The translations under genes and the position numbers were made by a program. A DNA stretch of 64,000 nucleotides from Dryococelus australis (taxonomy: Eukaryota > Arthropoda > Insecta > Phasmatodea > Phasmatidae): assembly GCA_029891345.1 (NCBI GenBank), contig CM057000.1:123117838-123181837 (forward strand), read 5' to 3'. Below the pieces are notes generated by a model. The model did no database searches and had not been told where the DNA came from. It saw nothing but the letters and a program-made list of their open reading frames with translations. Below are positions 23,941-35,559 of the stretch, piece by piece (the stretch's first letter is position 1; each line of letters starts with the position of its first letter).

Positions 23941-24168
23941 GCTGTCAATCCTTCGCTTGTGGCGGCATGCCTCAAGAGGAGGCGACGAGTTGGCGACTGC
24001 TGTCAGTTTGCCCAGTTCGCAGACTGGACTGCAGATCCAGTTCAGGTGTCTGCCGGGGAACAGCACACCTGGACAGCATTTCATGTTCAACGCCCTGCTG
24101 TCTACTGCAGATAAGACCGCTTGTTGGAAGAAATATGCCATAGTGCAGACCTGCCATTGTAACTGATT
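23941..24168 (+). CDS. Candidate terminal exon of an unknown host gene
   Basis: A GC-rich island of about 230 bases stands in AT-rich DNA. It is preceded by a good splice acceptor (polypyrimidine-rich gatttgttctttgtttag, ending 23,940). One frame is open from the acceptor to TGA 24,166-24,168, giving about 75 residues with four to five cysteines towards the end and many codons ending in G or C. A second frame is open to a TAA near 24,112 and a third to about 24,140, so the frame choice is not certain. No domain is recognised. It may instead be part of an unrecognised element. Confidence 0.35.
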
Positions 24169-24169
24169 T

Positions 24170-25680
24170 TATCAGTTTTTACGGATTTTTAACACTTTAG
24201 AAAAACCCTAATCAAAACAATTTTTTTTTTTTTTAATTGCTCAAAGTGGCGACACTAGTGCACACAGCGATTTGTGTCAGTTACACTGATGCATTAGTTT
24301 GAAAGATTCTCATAATGGAGGTGGATAATTAAGCAAAATATTTTGGACATACACCATTGCTTCAATAGTGCAAATTATTCTTAAATATTCACAGGAGCAG
24401 GTATACAGTTATCTACATATTTATGTTCCTGGCTGTACTATCATATGCAAAGGCGAAGGTCATTATTGAAAACAACCTTCGCCACAAATTTCCATTTTTA
24501 CGCATGCAATCCGAATTTGGTGACTGTGTTATGCATTTGGCATTGCTATTACAATGGTGAGAAAACAAAAATAATTGTTGATACAGTCGTATAAACAAAA
24601 GTATAAGTGTGAGTGGAGAAAAAAATAACATGGTTTGTACATTCCAAACCAAAACAACTACATGATGTAAACGTCTTTCATATCCACTTTTTTCCCTTGT
24701 AATTTGCAATTTTTTTAATTTCAAGGATTTTATGAATTTGACCCAATGATTTCAGGATTTTACAGGATTTTTATATACAGGAACCAGGATTTCAGCTTCA
24801 GGGCTGGTGGCAGCCCTGCCATAGTGGAACAAACTGTTACTCCAGGTTACACAAAAACACTGATGTTACAATAAAGTAAAAGTAACGCGAATAACGGAAA
24901 TTGGACTTAAGATTGAAAATCAAAGTTTAAATATATGTATATGTTTTGGAAAGTGGCATATATGCCAAATAATTTGTAATCTTAAAATTCTACATTTGTC
25001 TAAAGAAAAATAACTTTTAACTGGGAGACTGTGCTCCAGAAATGTTGGTAAAAAATTGGAGCTTCCAGTCCTGGGAACTACCCCAAACTGAATTTTACTT
25101 ATTTTGTTGATAAAAGATTAAGAATCTGGAAAATTATGTAAACACATGTTTCAGTAGGGCTTTTGGGGGAAGGTCATAGAGCATGAGATTTGAACGTTTT
25201 ATAGTAACTCTGATTGATACGGCAGGAATTCAAAGTATATTTATTGCAGTTATCAAATACTGTGCTAGATGACAATGATGATAAAAAAAAAAAATCCATT
25301 AGGCAGTACTGCGATAATATAATACCTTTGTGTTCAGTCTCAGTCAAGAAAAAAATTTAACTTCCGGGCTACAATGATTTGCCAAAGCAGCTAAACATTG
25401 ATCATTTCACATATTTTGATAGATTCCAGATTTCAAAACTTATTTTTGTTTACTTGTTTGTTTTTGTTGCAGCAATGTTTAGAAATTTACGTGCCATTTC
25501 ACATGTCTGCTAGACCAAATTTACCCTGCTGTTGAGGAGGGTTAGCCCAGAGTTGATAAGAGTCGAGAATCAAGTTAATGCAGATGAATTTCCAAAAGAG
25601 AGTCAACTTCAACTCGATCACTTTTCGAATACACAGAGTAAAAATTTTAACTGATCAAGTTAATTGGGTGACTTTTCGTA
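24170..25680. other. AT-rich stretch, no gene seen
   Basis: Contains several aggatttt-type runs (24,720-24,790) and a short hairpin gggctggtggcagccc (about 24,800). Nothing else recognised. Confidence 0.4.
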
Positions 25681-25684
25681 AGCG

Positions 25685-26085
25685 CCTGTAATGGCGCAAT
25701 CCCGCCAATCAGCAGGTCGGGAGCCCTGCCTGGAACTTGCTATTAAGGGACATACTTCCAGGTGAGGGTGAGGGCTCATGCAGTCTGGAGGCAGTGGCTC
25801 GTGTCAAGCGAGGTGAGAATATGTCATGCACTGCCAGGATGTATGTGTGGACAGGCGTGCAATGGGTCGCTTGGACAAGATGTCACAACCCCTCCCCCAA
25901 GTCACAAAGTTAACCATCCAGAAACACTGATTTAAATTATGACCATATCCAGGTAATAACCAAAATTTTCTTAATTCGTTCATGTCATACGATCACAGTT
26001 TATTATCTGCTATTACATCTTTCATGGTGTTTATAGTGAAATAGTAAAATTATTTAACTTACACCCCCAAATAAATGGTTATCGT
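25685..26085 (+). repeat. Dispersed repeat, copy b (partner at 15,352-15,790)
   Basis: Same order of landmarks as copy a: cctgcctggaa, ccaggtgaggg, gtctggaggcagtgg, caacccctcccc and a right end tatagtgaaa. It opens with ctgtaatggcgcaatcccgc, which may mark the true left end of the family. Confidence 0.65.
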
Positions 26086-27480
26086 TATTCATATTGTAGC
26101 ATGGCCGTAACCTGTTGCATGACTGACAGTGTTAAGACCATGCTATACCTTCCCTCGCCAACATTTAATTTCTCAGAAATTTTAACCTTATTTTCCACAG
26201 GAAATAGTGTAAAAAAAAAAATTAACACAAGTCAAATATAGCTTCACAAGTGTAATTGTATATTTATGACAGCCAATCATTTCAGATCCACTTCAATTCT
26301 GTTTCAGGTGTTTTAAAATTTTTTTTTTATGGATGCTGTACTCAAAGCCGAAAAGATGCTTCATTCTGACAACCAATAAGCTGTAGGTTTTGGCTTCAGC
26401 TGTATTAACATAAGCTGCTTAAATTATTATTAATCATTTTGAAATTAACCTTTAAAAAATCTTACTAACCCCTGACCGCATATATTTTAACTAACTGACG
26501 TGCAGCCACTTAAGTTGGTAAGAAAAAAGGGAAAGTAATTCTATGTCTTACATAACATTGTAACTGAAATTAATTAGTCCATATCTTTTGCTTCTTTTTT
26601 TGTAATGCGATTTAAGTGTAAAAGTTAGCACATTTGTAAAATATTCACTTTTCTAGTAAAGGTGGTATTTAGAGGAAGAGAAAACAACAGTGAGAAGCTT
26701 CAGATAGTGTGGAGGAGAACGGAGGAATTGATATCTGTGAGAGGAGTTGGTAAGTTCAGGAAAGGAGTGGAAAAGGAGTTGGTAGGGTGAAAGAGAGGTG
26801 AGAGAGCTCGCCACCAGGCGGTAGTATAATTGTGAGTGTATGTATGCATGTATGTGTACTATAACAGCATGTGTGAAACATTCATAACCTAGATCAGTAG
26901 TGTGGTCTACAATTACGTTGACCGCAGGAGAGAACGTAAACAAATGTACAGTACCTGCCAAAATATTATTCATATGCATTACGTAATGTCTACACAGGGA
27001 TTCTCCCAGACAAGTTGCTATATTTGTGTGCACTATACCGATGATTATAAGTATAAATACGAGGGATTTTAGCAAGCGCCACTGTAAAGAAGTTAATTAC
27101 ATGCAAAAATGCTTTGAGGTTATGTCACCAGGTGCAATTCAGGGGTAACATGTCTAAAAGATGATACGGACACGGCGCCAGAAATTACATCTATTTCTGA
27201 CTAAAATACTAAATTATTTACTTGTACCAAAATACGATTAGAACAATCAAACGATCAGTGAAGCGTGGCAATTATTATTCGCGTTTGTACTCCAAATACA
27301 TCCCACGACACGCCGAAGTAAAAAACAGGTAACGATACAATCTGCAACATATTAGTTTCATCCTAAACGCTTGCAATACCACATACATTATTTTCTTCAA
27401 ACGATTCGCAGTCATACACTGCCCGATGTTTACTTCCCGCACTCACACAGCTATAAACACAGACATTTTACAATTTTTTA
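26086..27480. other. AT-rich stretch, no gene recognised
   Basis: A 140-codon minus-strand frame (27,075-26,653) lacks an ATG start and coding bias. It has a hydrophobic start only by composition. Confidence 0.4.
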
Positions 27481-27517
27481 TGGTTCTCTCCTCCTTAATA
27501 CACTATCGATAACTCAC

Positions 27518-27600
27518 CTCGAAGCGTCGTTAGACGAGGTTCCACCACCACTTCTCGTACTCAGTCTAAAAACGGCTGGAATTTAAATTTTCCTCTGACA
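27518..27600 (-). other. Possible noncoding first exon with consensus splice donor (minus strand)
   Basis: On the minus strand the sequence ...GCTTCGAG is followed by GTGAGT (intron start at 27,517), a consensus 5' splice site, within a locally GC-richer stretch. No ATG-initiated frame runs into it, so at best it is a 5' UTR exon. Isolated donor matches are common by chance. Confidence 0.2.
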
Positions 27601-28284
27601 GCCGTCAAGACACTCGCTTTTCAGTATCACATATAAAATAACAATAATGCAGAGACATGAAGTTATTTTACCACTCTTTGCGTGCATTCACACTTACATA
27701 CTTCCCTTACGAACACACAAATATTTTCATCATACAGTAATACGTTAACAAATCATATTACCGACCACAAAATTCAAGAACATAAGCCATCTAAAAAGAT
27801 GGCAGAATCATATACCAAAGACAGAGATCTCTCAAGTCTCGAGAGTTGAAAACACAGTCCTATCGTTACTTCCATAGACTGTGACACAATGTTATATAAG
27901 CAAAAGAATTAAGACTTGCAGGAATAAAGAGAATAATAACAAAAAATATTTATATATATTTATTATTTTCCTCCATAAAACAATAGTCAGGGTTTAATGA
28001 TTATTTTTTCACCTTTGCGAGTAGGCTGAATGAATCTTTACCACAACCAACTGATAAGGAGTTAGTATTAGGGAAAGAACACTACTCAATGGACTCCTTT
28101 TTCTTCAAACCAGTAACTGAAAAAGACATAAAATATATTATGAGATAATTAAAAGCTAAAATGTACTACACTAACAATAATCTAAACACCATATTATTAA
28201 AATAATGTGCACAAAAGTTGGAAACCTTATAAATCCCAAGTCAACTTAAAAAGGCGAAAGAAATACAAAAATATTTTACAAGAT
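27600..28284. other. AT-rich stretch, no gene seen
   Basis: Nothing recognised. Confidence 0.4.
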
Positions 28285-29015
28285 GTTCTCATAATTGTTA
28301 TGTATAGTGTTTATAAGGTTTTTTTTTTTTTCTCAATTATTTATGTTAGTATTCCTAGCCTTTTCTCTTATGCATTATCACTCTTATATCAATTGTTCTT
28401 ATATATGTTCACAGAATATAAAGTGTTTCTGACGTTTATTTACTGTTTACTATATTCAAACAGATCTAAATTTACGTTGCTTGCTACATTTAACCACTTG
28501 TTCTCATCACTATTATGTATAGTGTGTAAAAGGTTTTATCTTTGTTTTTATGTTAGTATCCCTAGTGTTACTCTTATGTATTATCATTCTTACATCAAAT
28601 ATACTTAAGTATGTTTTACAGATTGTAAGTGATTCTGATATTTTTTTCACAAATAAATTTTACTACTTGTTCTCGTCACTATTATGTACAGTGTTTATAC
28701 GGTTTATTCTCTTCTTTTATGTTAATATTCCTAAATGTTTCCTCTTACGTATTATTACTCTTAAATCAAGTGTTCTTAAGTATGTTCACAGAATGTTAGG
28801 TGATTTTGATATTTATTTATTTACTCTTTACAGTGTTAAAACACGTTTAAATTTCGGGGGTTTGCTACATTTTATCACATGTTCTCATCACTGTTATGTA
28901 GTGTTTATAAGGTTTTTCTCTTGTTTTATGTTAGTACTCCAAGTGTTTCATCTTATGTATTATCAATGTTATATCAAGGGTTCTTATGTATGTATGTGTT
29001 TTATCAATGTGTGAT
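28285..29015 (+). repeat. Four tandem copies of a 140-215-bp AT-rich unit
   Basis: Units start at about 28,285, 28,499, 28,669 and 28,879. Each begins with gttctcat/gttctcgtcact and attgttatgta, followed by tagtgttta, ttttatgttagtat, a ctcttatgtattat-type segment, and a cttatatca...gttcttat segment. The first three share a cacaga right part followed by a trailing tcacaagt-poor region. Long Phe/Tyr/Leu-rich open frames (28,207-28,608; 28,550-29,014) run through the units only because of AT-rich repeat composition. Confidence 0.75.
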
Positions 29016-29715
29016 GTCGCCAAAATTATGTAATTTATATATGTACTGTTCCTAAAATAAAGCCAAAAGCTCTCAGTAACACTCAAATTAATTGAATAAA
29101 AAACTTTTATCGGGTCAAGGGTGTAGAAAATGTCAATAAATGTGTACAAATAATAGCATACAGTAGTAAGAATATATAAGTATTCGAAATAAAACACTGC
29201 AGTAATGTAAAAAACAATTCAATAATTTTACATTTGAAAAAAAAAAAAACCACAGATTTGAACAATTTGGTGCATTCCATATAAAATAATCAATCTGAAG
29301 AATATAATGAATGCTAATTTTTGAAAGTTTTTTGTTATATATATTTAACGAAAACAAGTTTGCTCAATTTTTAATTAAACTAGTAATTATTGAATAGTAT
29401 TAGAAAATATAAAATTGTAAATGTAAAAAAGTAATTGACAATTATTTTATTTTTAAAGTATAAAAGATACTAACGAAATAATACGGGAAATTGTGTAGAT
29501 AAAAAAAAAAAAGTACTAAAAGTAAAATGCTCCTTTACTTACCATATAAATTTACTATTGTATATATAACCACCACAACAAATATCCATACAATTGTGAT
29601 TGGTCATGTTTACACACACAATCGTGACAAGCTGTGATAGATGACCTCGTAACGGATATGTCCGACAACACTTGTATAAATACCTTTATAGGCTTACATT
29701 TGTATCCCTTTGTCA
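29016..29715. other. AT-rich stretch, no gene seen
   Basis: Nothing recognised. Confidence 0.45.
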
Positions 29716-29870
29716 AGAGGGAGATATTTGTTGGGGTTGTTAAAAGTCATGACAGAATATTAATGGCATGTAAACATTTGATGTTTACATGAATATTGCA
29801 ATGTATATGACAATAAATATGCTGTCAATAGTGTTACACCATGTGACTGGACTAAATGGGGTTAGGTAAA
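29716..29870 (+). repeat. Possible LTR start preceded by a polypurine tract
   Basis: A purine run aagagggagata (29,715-29,726) directly precedes TGTTGGGGTTG, the usual look of a polypurine tract plus LTR start. An aataaa signal follows near 29,812. No second copy was found in the window. It may belong to retroelement A downstream, whose other parts are in the same orientation. Confidence 0.25.
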
Positions 29871-30000
29871 GTTATCGGGGTGGAGAGATATGATGTTTTG
29901 GAATGTACCATTTTACACGACTAGGTGCCAGACGTCGCTCAATGGTGGTGTCAATGATGATGATAAAACTGTAGCATGATGACTCCTGCATGTTATCAGG

Positions 30001-30426
30001 GTGTTGAGGAACGATCACCCGGGCGTAATTCTCTGTCCATGTTTACCTCTGCCCCTATGCTGCTATAGTTATTATAGTATTGACGATTGCAACTTGCTAA
30101 TGATGACCTATTGGATGGTTACATGCCATTATGAGAGACAATTTTGGAGGCAAAATTGTTTAAGACATTCACATGCACCGTGTTGTGGACTATTTGGGCT
30201 GACCACACGCCAATACAAGTACTTATGTCGCAAATTCAATACTCATAACATTGATCCTGAAAAAAAACTGTTTGAAAACACTTTAAATGAATTTGTATGT
30301 ATTATAAGGGCCCATGCCCGGACATGTCTTGCGGCTACAAGGATAAAATATACACAGATCAGTTCTTTGTTGGATTTATTCGGCGAACAAACTAACACTT
30401 CAGTAGAAGCAACTTACAAGCGGTGA
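30001..30426 (+). CDS. Unassigned ORF, 141 codons
   Basis: The frame starts at a non-ATG codon (the track-style start is TTG/GTG-like) and runs to TGA near 30,426. The first third is Cys/Leu-rich; the rest is a mixed charged helix-like region. Lying between an LTR-like start (29.7 kb) and retroelement A remnants (31.3 kb), it could be a gag remnant, but I do not recognise it. Confidence 0.25.
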   Translation: MLRNDHPGVILCPCLPLPLCCYSYYSIDDCNLLMMTYWMVTCHYERQFWRQNCLRHSHAPCCGLFGLTTRQYKYLCRKFNTHNIDPEKKLFENTLNEFVCIIRAHARTCLAATRIKYTQISSLLDLFGEQTNTSVEATYKR

Positions 30427-30429
30427 CAG

Positions 30430-31250
30430 GAAATGGTGGAGCAAGACATGGTTAAATTTAAGTTGGAGCTGCAGTAGGATAGTTACCAGGAAAACATGCT
30501 GAATTATGATGTTGTACCCAGGTGCCAGGCATTGCATGGTGTGCAATACCAATCTTTTGAGTAAAGATGACTGCTGTCTCAGGGTCGTGTGGCGATGGTC
30601 AAAGGCGGCATCCTTCTAGTGTTGAAGTGCTGTTGCTCCTTACATAGAAATAATTCAAATTACACATACTAAGCGCCGGATTATTAGAGAAATCTACACA
30701 CCCATACAAAACACTGCGAATAAACACTTGAAATATATTACATAAAACACTTTGAAAAGGTTCTCAATGCTGTTGCAAGAAGATGTGGGCCCGCACCTCT
30801 AAACGAACGTTGGCAACCTGAAAGAAGACTCTTACAGTTCATTTGCGTAAATCAGTGGGTTTTATTAACACTCTACTACGAGAGACACTTTACATTAGTA
30901 CCGGGATTAACCTGCCGGTTAGGTTACACAGTACAAAGGAAACACATGACCATAAACAATTATGTGAAAATTATGCCTCCCCAGGCGATGCAAACCATGG
31001 TGATGAGAGGGGTGGAGAATTTCTTGCAGCTATAAAAACAATGGTTCCGAACTTTACGCTATTGCAGTAAAATTATTGGTGATCAAAAGTTCAGGGCTGC
31101 CTGAGAGTGCAAAAACATGATTTTGTCTGTCCGCACATCCACACCTTTGTGACACGGAACAATGATTAACTCTGCTGGTGCTGTGTGCCAGCCGGTGTTG
31201 GCAGCCTGGCATGCAGCGCGGCCTACCTTCATACACCACTAATTTCTAAA
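30430..31250. other. No gene recognised
   Basis: No clear coding frame; possibly decayed internal sequence of retroelement A. Confidence 0.35.
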
Positions 31251-31254
31251 ACAA

Positions 31255-32393
31255 CATACATGTTGTTTACTGAAATGCGAGGTTTCTTGGGCTTATATGC
31301 ATACTCCTGTGTTTGTGTCCCAGTTCACCACGATCGACAAGCCTCTACACGAATAGACTGAGGCGAAAAGAAAATTTTATTGTACCCCAGAGCGTGAAAT
31401 TGCTTTTTACATAGTAAAGGAAGTGCTGATATCTCCCACACTACTGAGCTTCCCTAGAATAGAGGATGAATACATTTTGGATACTGATACTAGTGATGAA
31501 GGTATCAGGGCTGTGTTATCTCGCAGGCTCGGGATGGAAAGGAGAGCCCATTGTAATGCCCTAGTAAGGTGTTACACGATCCTGAGAGGAATTACTGTGT
31601 GACACTCAAGGAACTTCTGGCAGTAGTCAAGGCAATTGCACGTTTTCACCCATATCTTTATGGCAGACACTTTACCCTAAGAACTGATCATACTTAATTA
31701 TGTTGGCTACTAAATTTCAAGAACACCGAAGGTCAAATGGTCTGGTGAATAAACAACCTGCAAGAATATGACATTGAAATACATCATAGGTCTGGACGCC
31801 TTCACAGCAACGCAGGGGCACTTTCCAGGAGACCATTCGAACCAATTCTGTCGCCCATTGTGAATGCCAAGCAGAAAAAGGGGGTGTATCGTAGAAATCA
31901 AGGACAAGAATTCAATATCTTGTAACTTGCAATGGGTGACCTACATGGGACAATAAGGACATAAGAAATGGTCAGCTGAGTGACTCCACCATGCATTCAA
32001 AATTGGAGTGGAAGGAAACCGGGTTTCGACCAGGATGGGAGGAGATATCCAGTATCAGCATGACACTCAAGACATACTGTGCATAGTGGAAATCACTTGT
32101 TCTCATGAGTGGTGTACTTTACAGTAACTGGGAAAGTGATTATGGGAAACAAAGTCATTTACAAATTTTCCTACCAGAGTGCCGAAACCCAGAAGGGCTA
32201 AGAGAACAGAACAGCAGAAGGTGGTCACTTCGGTGTTAATAATACCCTCAACAGAGTTAGAATGAGATTCTCTTGAGTGCATTGTCGGGGGATGTTGAGA
32301 AGCGATGGATATGTGTAATGCATTTACTACAAAGAAGAGTACAAGGGTTAAGTGATGAGGTCCCCTTCAGAAATACAACATTGGGACCCCATT
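31255..32393 (+). pseudogene. pol: Ty3/gypsy retroelement A: connection, RNase H and integrase zinc-finger remnants
   Basis: Pieces in several frames, in the order expected of a gypsy pol gene. There is an RT C-terminal segment (RGFLGLYA, about 31,285). There is then an RNase H region with DTDTSDEG (about 31,475), PERNYCVTLKELLAVVKAI and RFHPYLYGRHFTLRTDHT (about 31,580-31,697). A segment reading LQEYDIEIHHRSGRLHSNAG follows, with the LSRRPFEP end (to about 31,840). After decayed sequence, GGHFGVNNTLNRVRMRFS and VHCRG (32,225-32,300) fit the integrase His/Cys region. Many stops and frameshifts. The remnant stops abruptly where the LTR of element B begins (about 32,394); the integrase core resumes near 41.2 kb. 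Confidence 0.8.
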
Positions 32394-32919
32394 TGTTAAG
32401 AGGAAAGTTGACGTGAACCGAGCTCCCACCCCTTAGACTGTTTGCATGCCATCCACCGCACACCGCATCTGCAGCAGAGAGCCTCACTATACCACACGCA
32501 GTAGCACATCGGTGACTGGCAATGGTACAAGTGCAATACAGTGTGTGTGTTACTGGTGAAATGGAATGCAGAGCAGGATAGTGACCACATGGCACGAGCG
32601 CAGCCGCACAAAGATACAGGAAGTAGTACCCACGAACATTATTTTCCTAAAACATTATGTAAAAAGGCAAGTGTGCTTATATAGTCATGTGCAAGTGGAG
32701 GGCACCCACAATAGTAATTCCAAAGCCTGGAGTTCTTTATTAATGTTATTGAAATGTTTTTGTAGTGTACCACATTCACGAGTCCTCATCCTCGCATAAT
32801 TTCGTTTGTTTTGCAGTTTTTATGTATTGTTTATTATGCAATGGAATATTTAAGAGTGACATTGCAAGTGTAGTAGAATTAATCATAGTTATGTAAAGTG
32901 CAATGTGACGAAAGTCACA
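32394..32919 (+). repeat. 5' LTR of element B
   Basis: Aligns with 39,937-40,454 over nearly its full length. Shared landmarks are ccatccaccgca, gactggcaatgg, cattattttcct, gtacaagtggaggg (diverged), agttctttattaatgttatt, tttgttttgcagtttttatg, attgcaagtgtagtag and gtgcaatgtgac. It starts with TG and ends with CA at about 32,919. Confidence 0.85.
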
Positions 32920-33059
32920 GCATGTTCACTGGCCACATGCATCGGAGAATCAAGGCAAGAGAGTTAAAAATATCGCAGTGGTAAATCACTAGTGCACAAG
33001 AAGTGTCAGACAGTGCAAGAGAGGACAACGGTTTAGGCAATATGATTTTTGTGTGAAGA

Positions 33060-33960
33060 CTGTAAACAAAATGCATGTGGGAGTTGACAGTGAGAGCAGC
33101 GATGAGGTATAGTCTGTTCCACAACAACCCACCCTAACACCAGCACCTCAACCGCTAATATCAATCACACCTTATCCACAGTTATCACCGGCATTCTATC
33201 CTAATGCAATCATTCCACAGAATATCCCGCCTTTGTTTACTCCATATTCAATCACAATTACCTTGACACCCATGCCAATGAATCGTACCGAAGCACCGAC
33301 AGAGCAAAATTGGAGACAGTTTAGCATGCCACAAGCAGAGATACCGACAAAACTGGAGTCAACAACAGCAGGAACTAGACAGGAAAAAGACGCCCAAATG
33401 ATTTCAAATGTTGCCCACTTTTGAAGGAGCGCTAACAGAAGACGAACAGGCATTTCTCAGAGACTGTATTGCACGATTACAGCGATACAGAGTATGAGAA
33501 GAGGGATGGGTAGGATGTGTGGGAGCCCAACTGCAAAATGAAGCAAAAGTCTGGTGGATCTCACTGAATAATTATTGACTATCATGTACATAATTTACCC
33601 ACGGCTATCAGTGCCGGTTTGGATGTGCATTTTCCTCACTGCAAGCACAAAGCAAGCTGACACTGCAAGCCCAACAACATGGTGAGCCTCTCACCACATT
33701 AATCACATGTAAAGTACAGGTGGTGTGGCATTTTCACCCACATCTGCCTGAGCAGGAAGTGGTAGAGGTAGTAGTGGAAACGGTCCTACCGGAATACCAC
33801 GCAACAGAGGTCCCACTACTAAACAGCATCGTAAAGGAGATGATGAAAGCTGCCATAATACTGGAGAGAAATCCATGCCAACTGCGCCATGAAAATGATG
33901 CTGCTTGAAGGCGCCACAGGCCGCAAGAAGAAAACAGTGCAAAAGACATTATGTAACCAA
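33060..33960 (+). pseudogene. gag: Element B gag remnant
   Basis: Coding-like pieces include a Pro/Thr/Gln-rich leader (33,120-33,424), a segment with EDEQAFLRDCIARLQRY (about 33,440-33,495), QNEAKVWW (about 33,534) and a helix-rich part through 33,908. The W-W/FF pattern and the position between the 5' LTR and protease support Gag. No CCHC knuckle was found. There are at least two frame changes and several stops. Confidence 0.55.
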
Positions 33961-34329
33961 AAACTTAAAACAAACTATAATTCGGACAGTCAGCCTCAAA
34001 ATTTTCAAATATAACCAGCCATGTAAACAGTGCACAAAGTGTCGGGTATAGTTAACAAAATAGTGTGGCATATGATCCTGCGAGTCAAGATGCCAGATTG
34101 GAGAGAACAGGGAATCCGCAATATCTTTATCACTACTACAGGCCAGCAGAGACCTATCATTGGCACAGAAAGTGTCCAACAATCCGCACCTTGACGGCTA
34201 TCAAGGCACCGCATGCAACCAGCAGGCAAATGGGAAGCGGGGGTACGGAGGCCCGACGACTCTGATGCCCTGATCCTGCCAAAACAACAACAACCCAACT
34301 TGACACCCCAGCAGTACTTGTGTTTGTGA

Positions 34330-34832
34330 ATAATAAATAAATGTCAGGCATTGATGGACACTCTTGCTTCACACAATTTCTTGCAAGTGCAATTTGTCAA
34401 CAGAACCGATGTAACTCCCACTAAGCATGTTATAACATTATCCACCGGGCAAGAGAGTAATAGTGCATAAGGGCAAGCAATTGTCACTGTAAGAATACAC
34501 AATTTAGAAACCATCTATACAGTGATAATTACTGCAGAGATTACAGAGGAAGCAATAGTAGGAGTGCCCTGGCTAAATGAACAAAACACTATTGTAGAGT
34601 CTGCTGCGAGACGAATCCACTTTGGTGCAAACAAACGATGCACGTTGAACAATATTGACCGGTGTGTCACAGAAAATACCCCAGGGGTGCAGATTACTGA
34701 GTTTGAGTATCAGATACCGCCACATCTCCAGACCGCATTTCAGGAAGTACTGAACGAAAGTAAAGAATTGTTTGCACGACACAATGCACTCAGGCATACC
34801 ACCGTAGCGAAGCACGCAATCCCGTTAACATG
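34330..34832 (+). pseudogene. Element B aspartic protease remnant
   Basis: The segment CQALMDTLASHNF (about 34,342-34,380) aligns with the retropepsin active-site pattern, but the D-T-G triad reads D-T-L, a change that would abolish catalysis. A beta-rich segment with IITAEITEEAIVGVPWLNE follows in the 34,522-34,833 frame, fitting the C-terminal part of a retropepsin (I-L-G/V-G-x-x-W-L). Stops separate the two pieces. Confidence 0.6.
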
Positions 34833-34849
34833 AGAAGATCTCATATACA

Positions 34850-35532
34850 CCACACCGCACAGTTACATTCCACATCAAGCTAAACATATTAAATAACAAA
34901 TTAAGGAAATAATAGCAGATGGCATAATTGAAGCAACATGTAATCTATTTAATTCTGAAATCACTCTAAAACCCAAAAAATATGGAGGAAGATGCTTCTG
35001 TGTCGATTCTAGGCCAATAAATGAAGAAACGAGCAGTGCATTACCGCCATACGGAAGCGTCAACGGCGCCTTGCAATCATTAGGAAGACCATAAATACTA
35101 ACATTATTGGACCTAAAAAGCAGCTACTGGCAGATCCCCATAAAAATGCATAATAGAGAGAAACCAGCTTTTACTGAACCTGATGGGACATGTTACAATT
35201 TTTGCACACTGACATTCGGCTTGAAGAGTAAACCCGCGACTTTCCAGGCGATTATGGTGTGTGTGCTAGATAATCTGATATGTCAATTCACTCTCGCATA
35301 TCTAGACGATGCAATAGTGTGGTCAGAAACCTGGGAAGATCACATGCACCTTCTGTCAGTTGTGTTGGAAAGACTAGCAATGAACGGGTTGATGTGCATG
35401 GTAAAAAAAAATCACCTCGGCAAGACGGTATTAGATTTCCTAGGTCAAGTACTAAGCAAGAAAGGGAAAACTCCAAATCCAGAACAGTTACTGTTAATCC
35501 ACCAGCAACGTCCGCCACATGTGCCAAGGTAG
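34850..35532 (+). pseudogene. Element B reverse transcriptase remnant
   Basis: RT motifs in order. RPINEETSSALPPY is at about 35,011-35,052. LLDLKSSYWQIPI is at about 35,104-35,142, just before a 141-codon open frame starting at 35,107. Next come FCTLTFGLKSKPATFQ (about 35,200-35,247) and the catalytic YLDD box (35,299-35,310), both catalytic aspartates present. Then come FLGQVLSKKG and flanking thumb residues. An in-frame TAA near 35,092 and frame changes break the gene. The sequence is clearly Ty3/gypsy rather than copia or BEL by motif spacing. Confidence 0.88.
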
Positions 35533-35559
35533 CTACATAAATTTTTCGGACCTAGTAAA

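Noticed and set aside
26653-27075. 140-codon minus-strand ORF with hydrophobic start
   Set aside because: It begins with TTG, has no coding bias, and its hydrophobic start is expected from AT-rich sequence.
28207-29014. Two long Phe/Tyr-rich ORFs as a membrane protein gene
   Set aside because: They run through a tandem AT-rich repeat, and the residues follow from base composition.
28285-29015. CRISPR-like array
   Set aside because: Repeats are long, directly adjacent and diverged, without unique spacers; the context is eukaryotic.
32257-32595. 112-codon minus-strand ORF
   Set aside because: It overlaps the 5' LTR border of element B and element A remnants, so it is a shadow frame.
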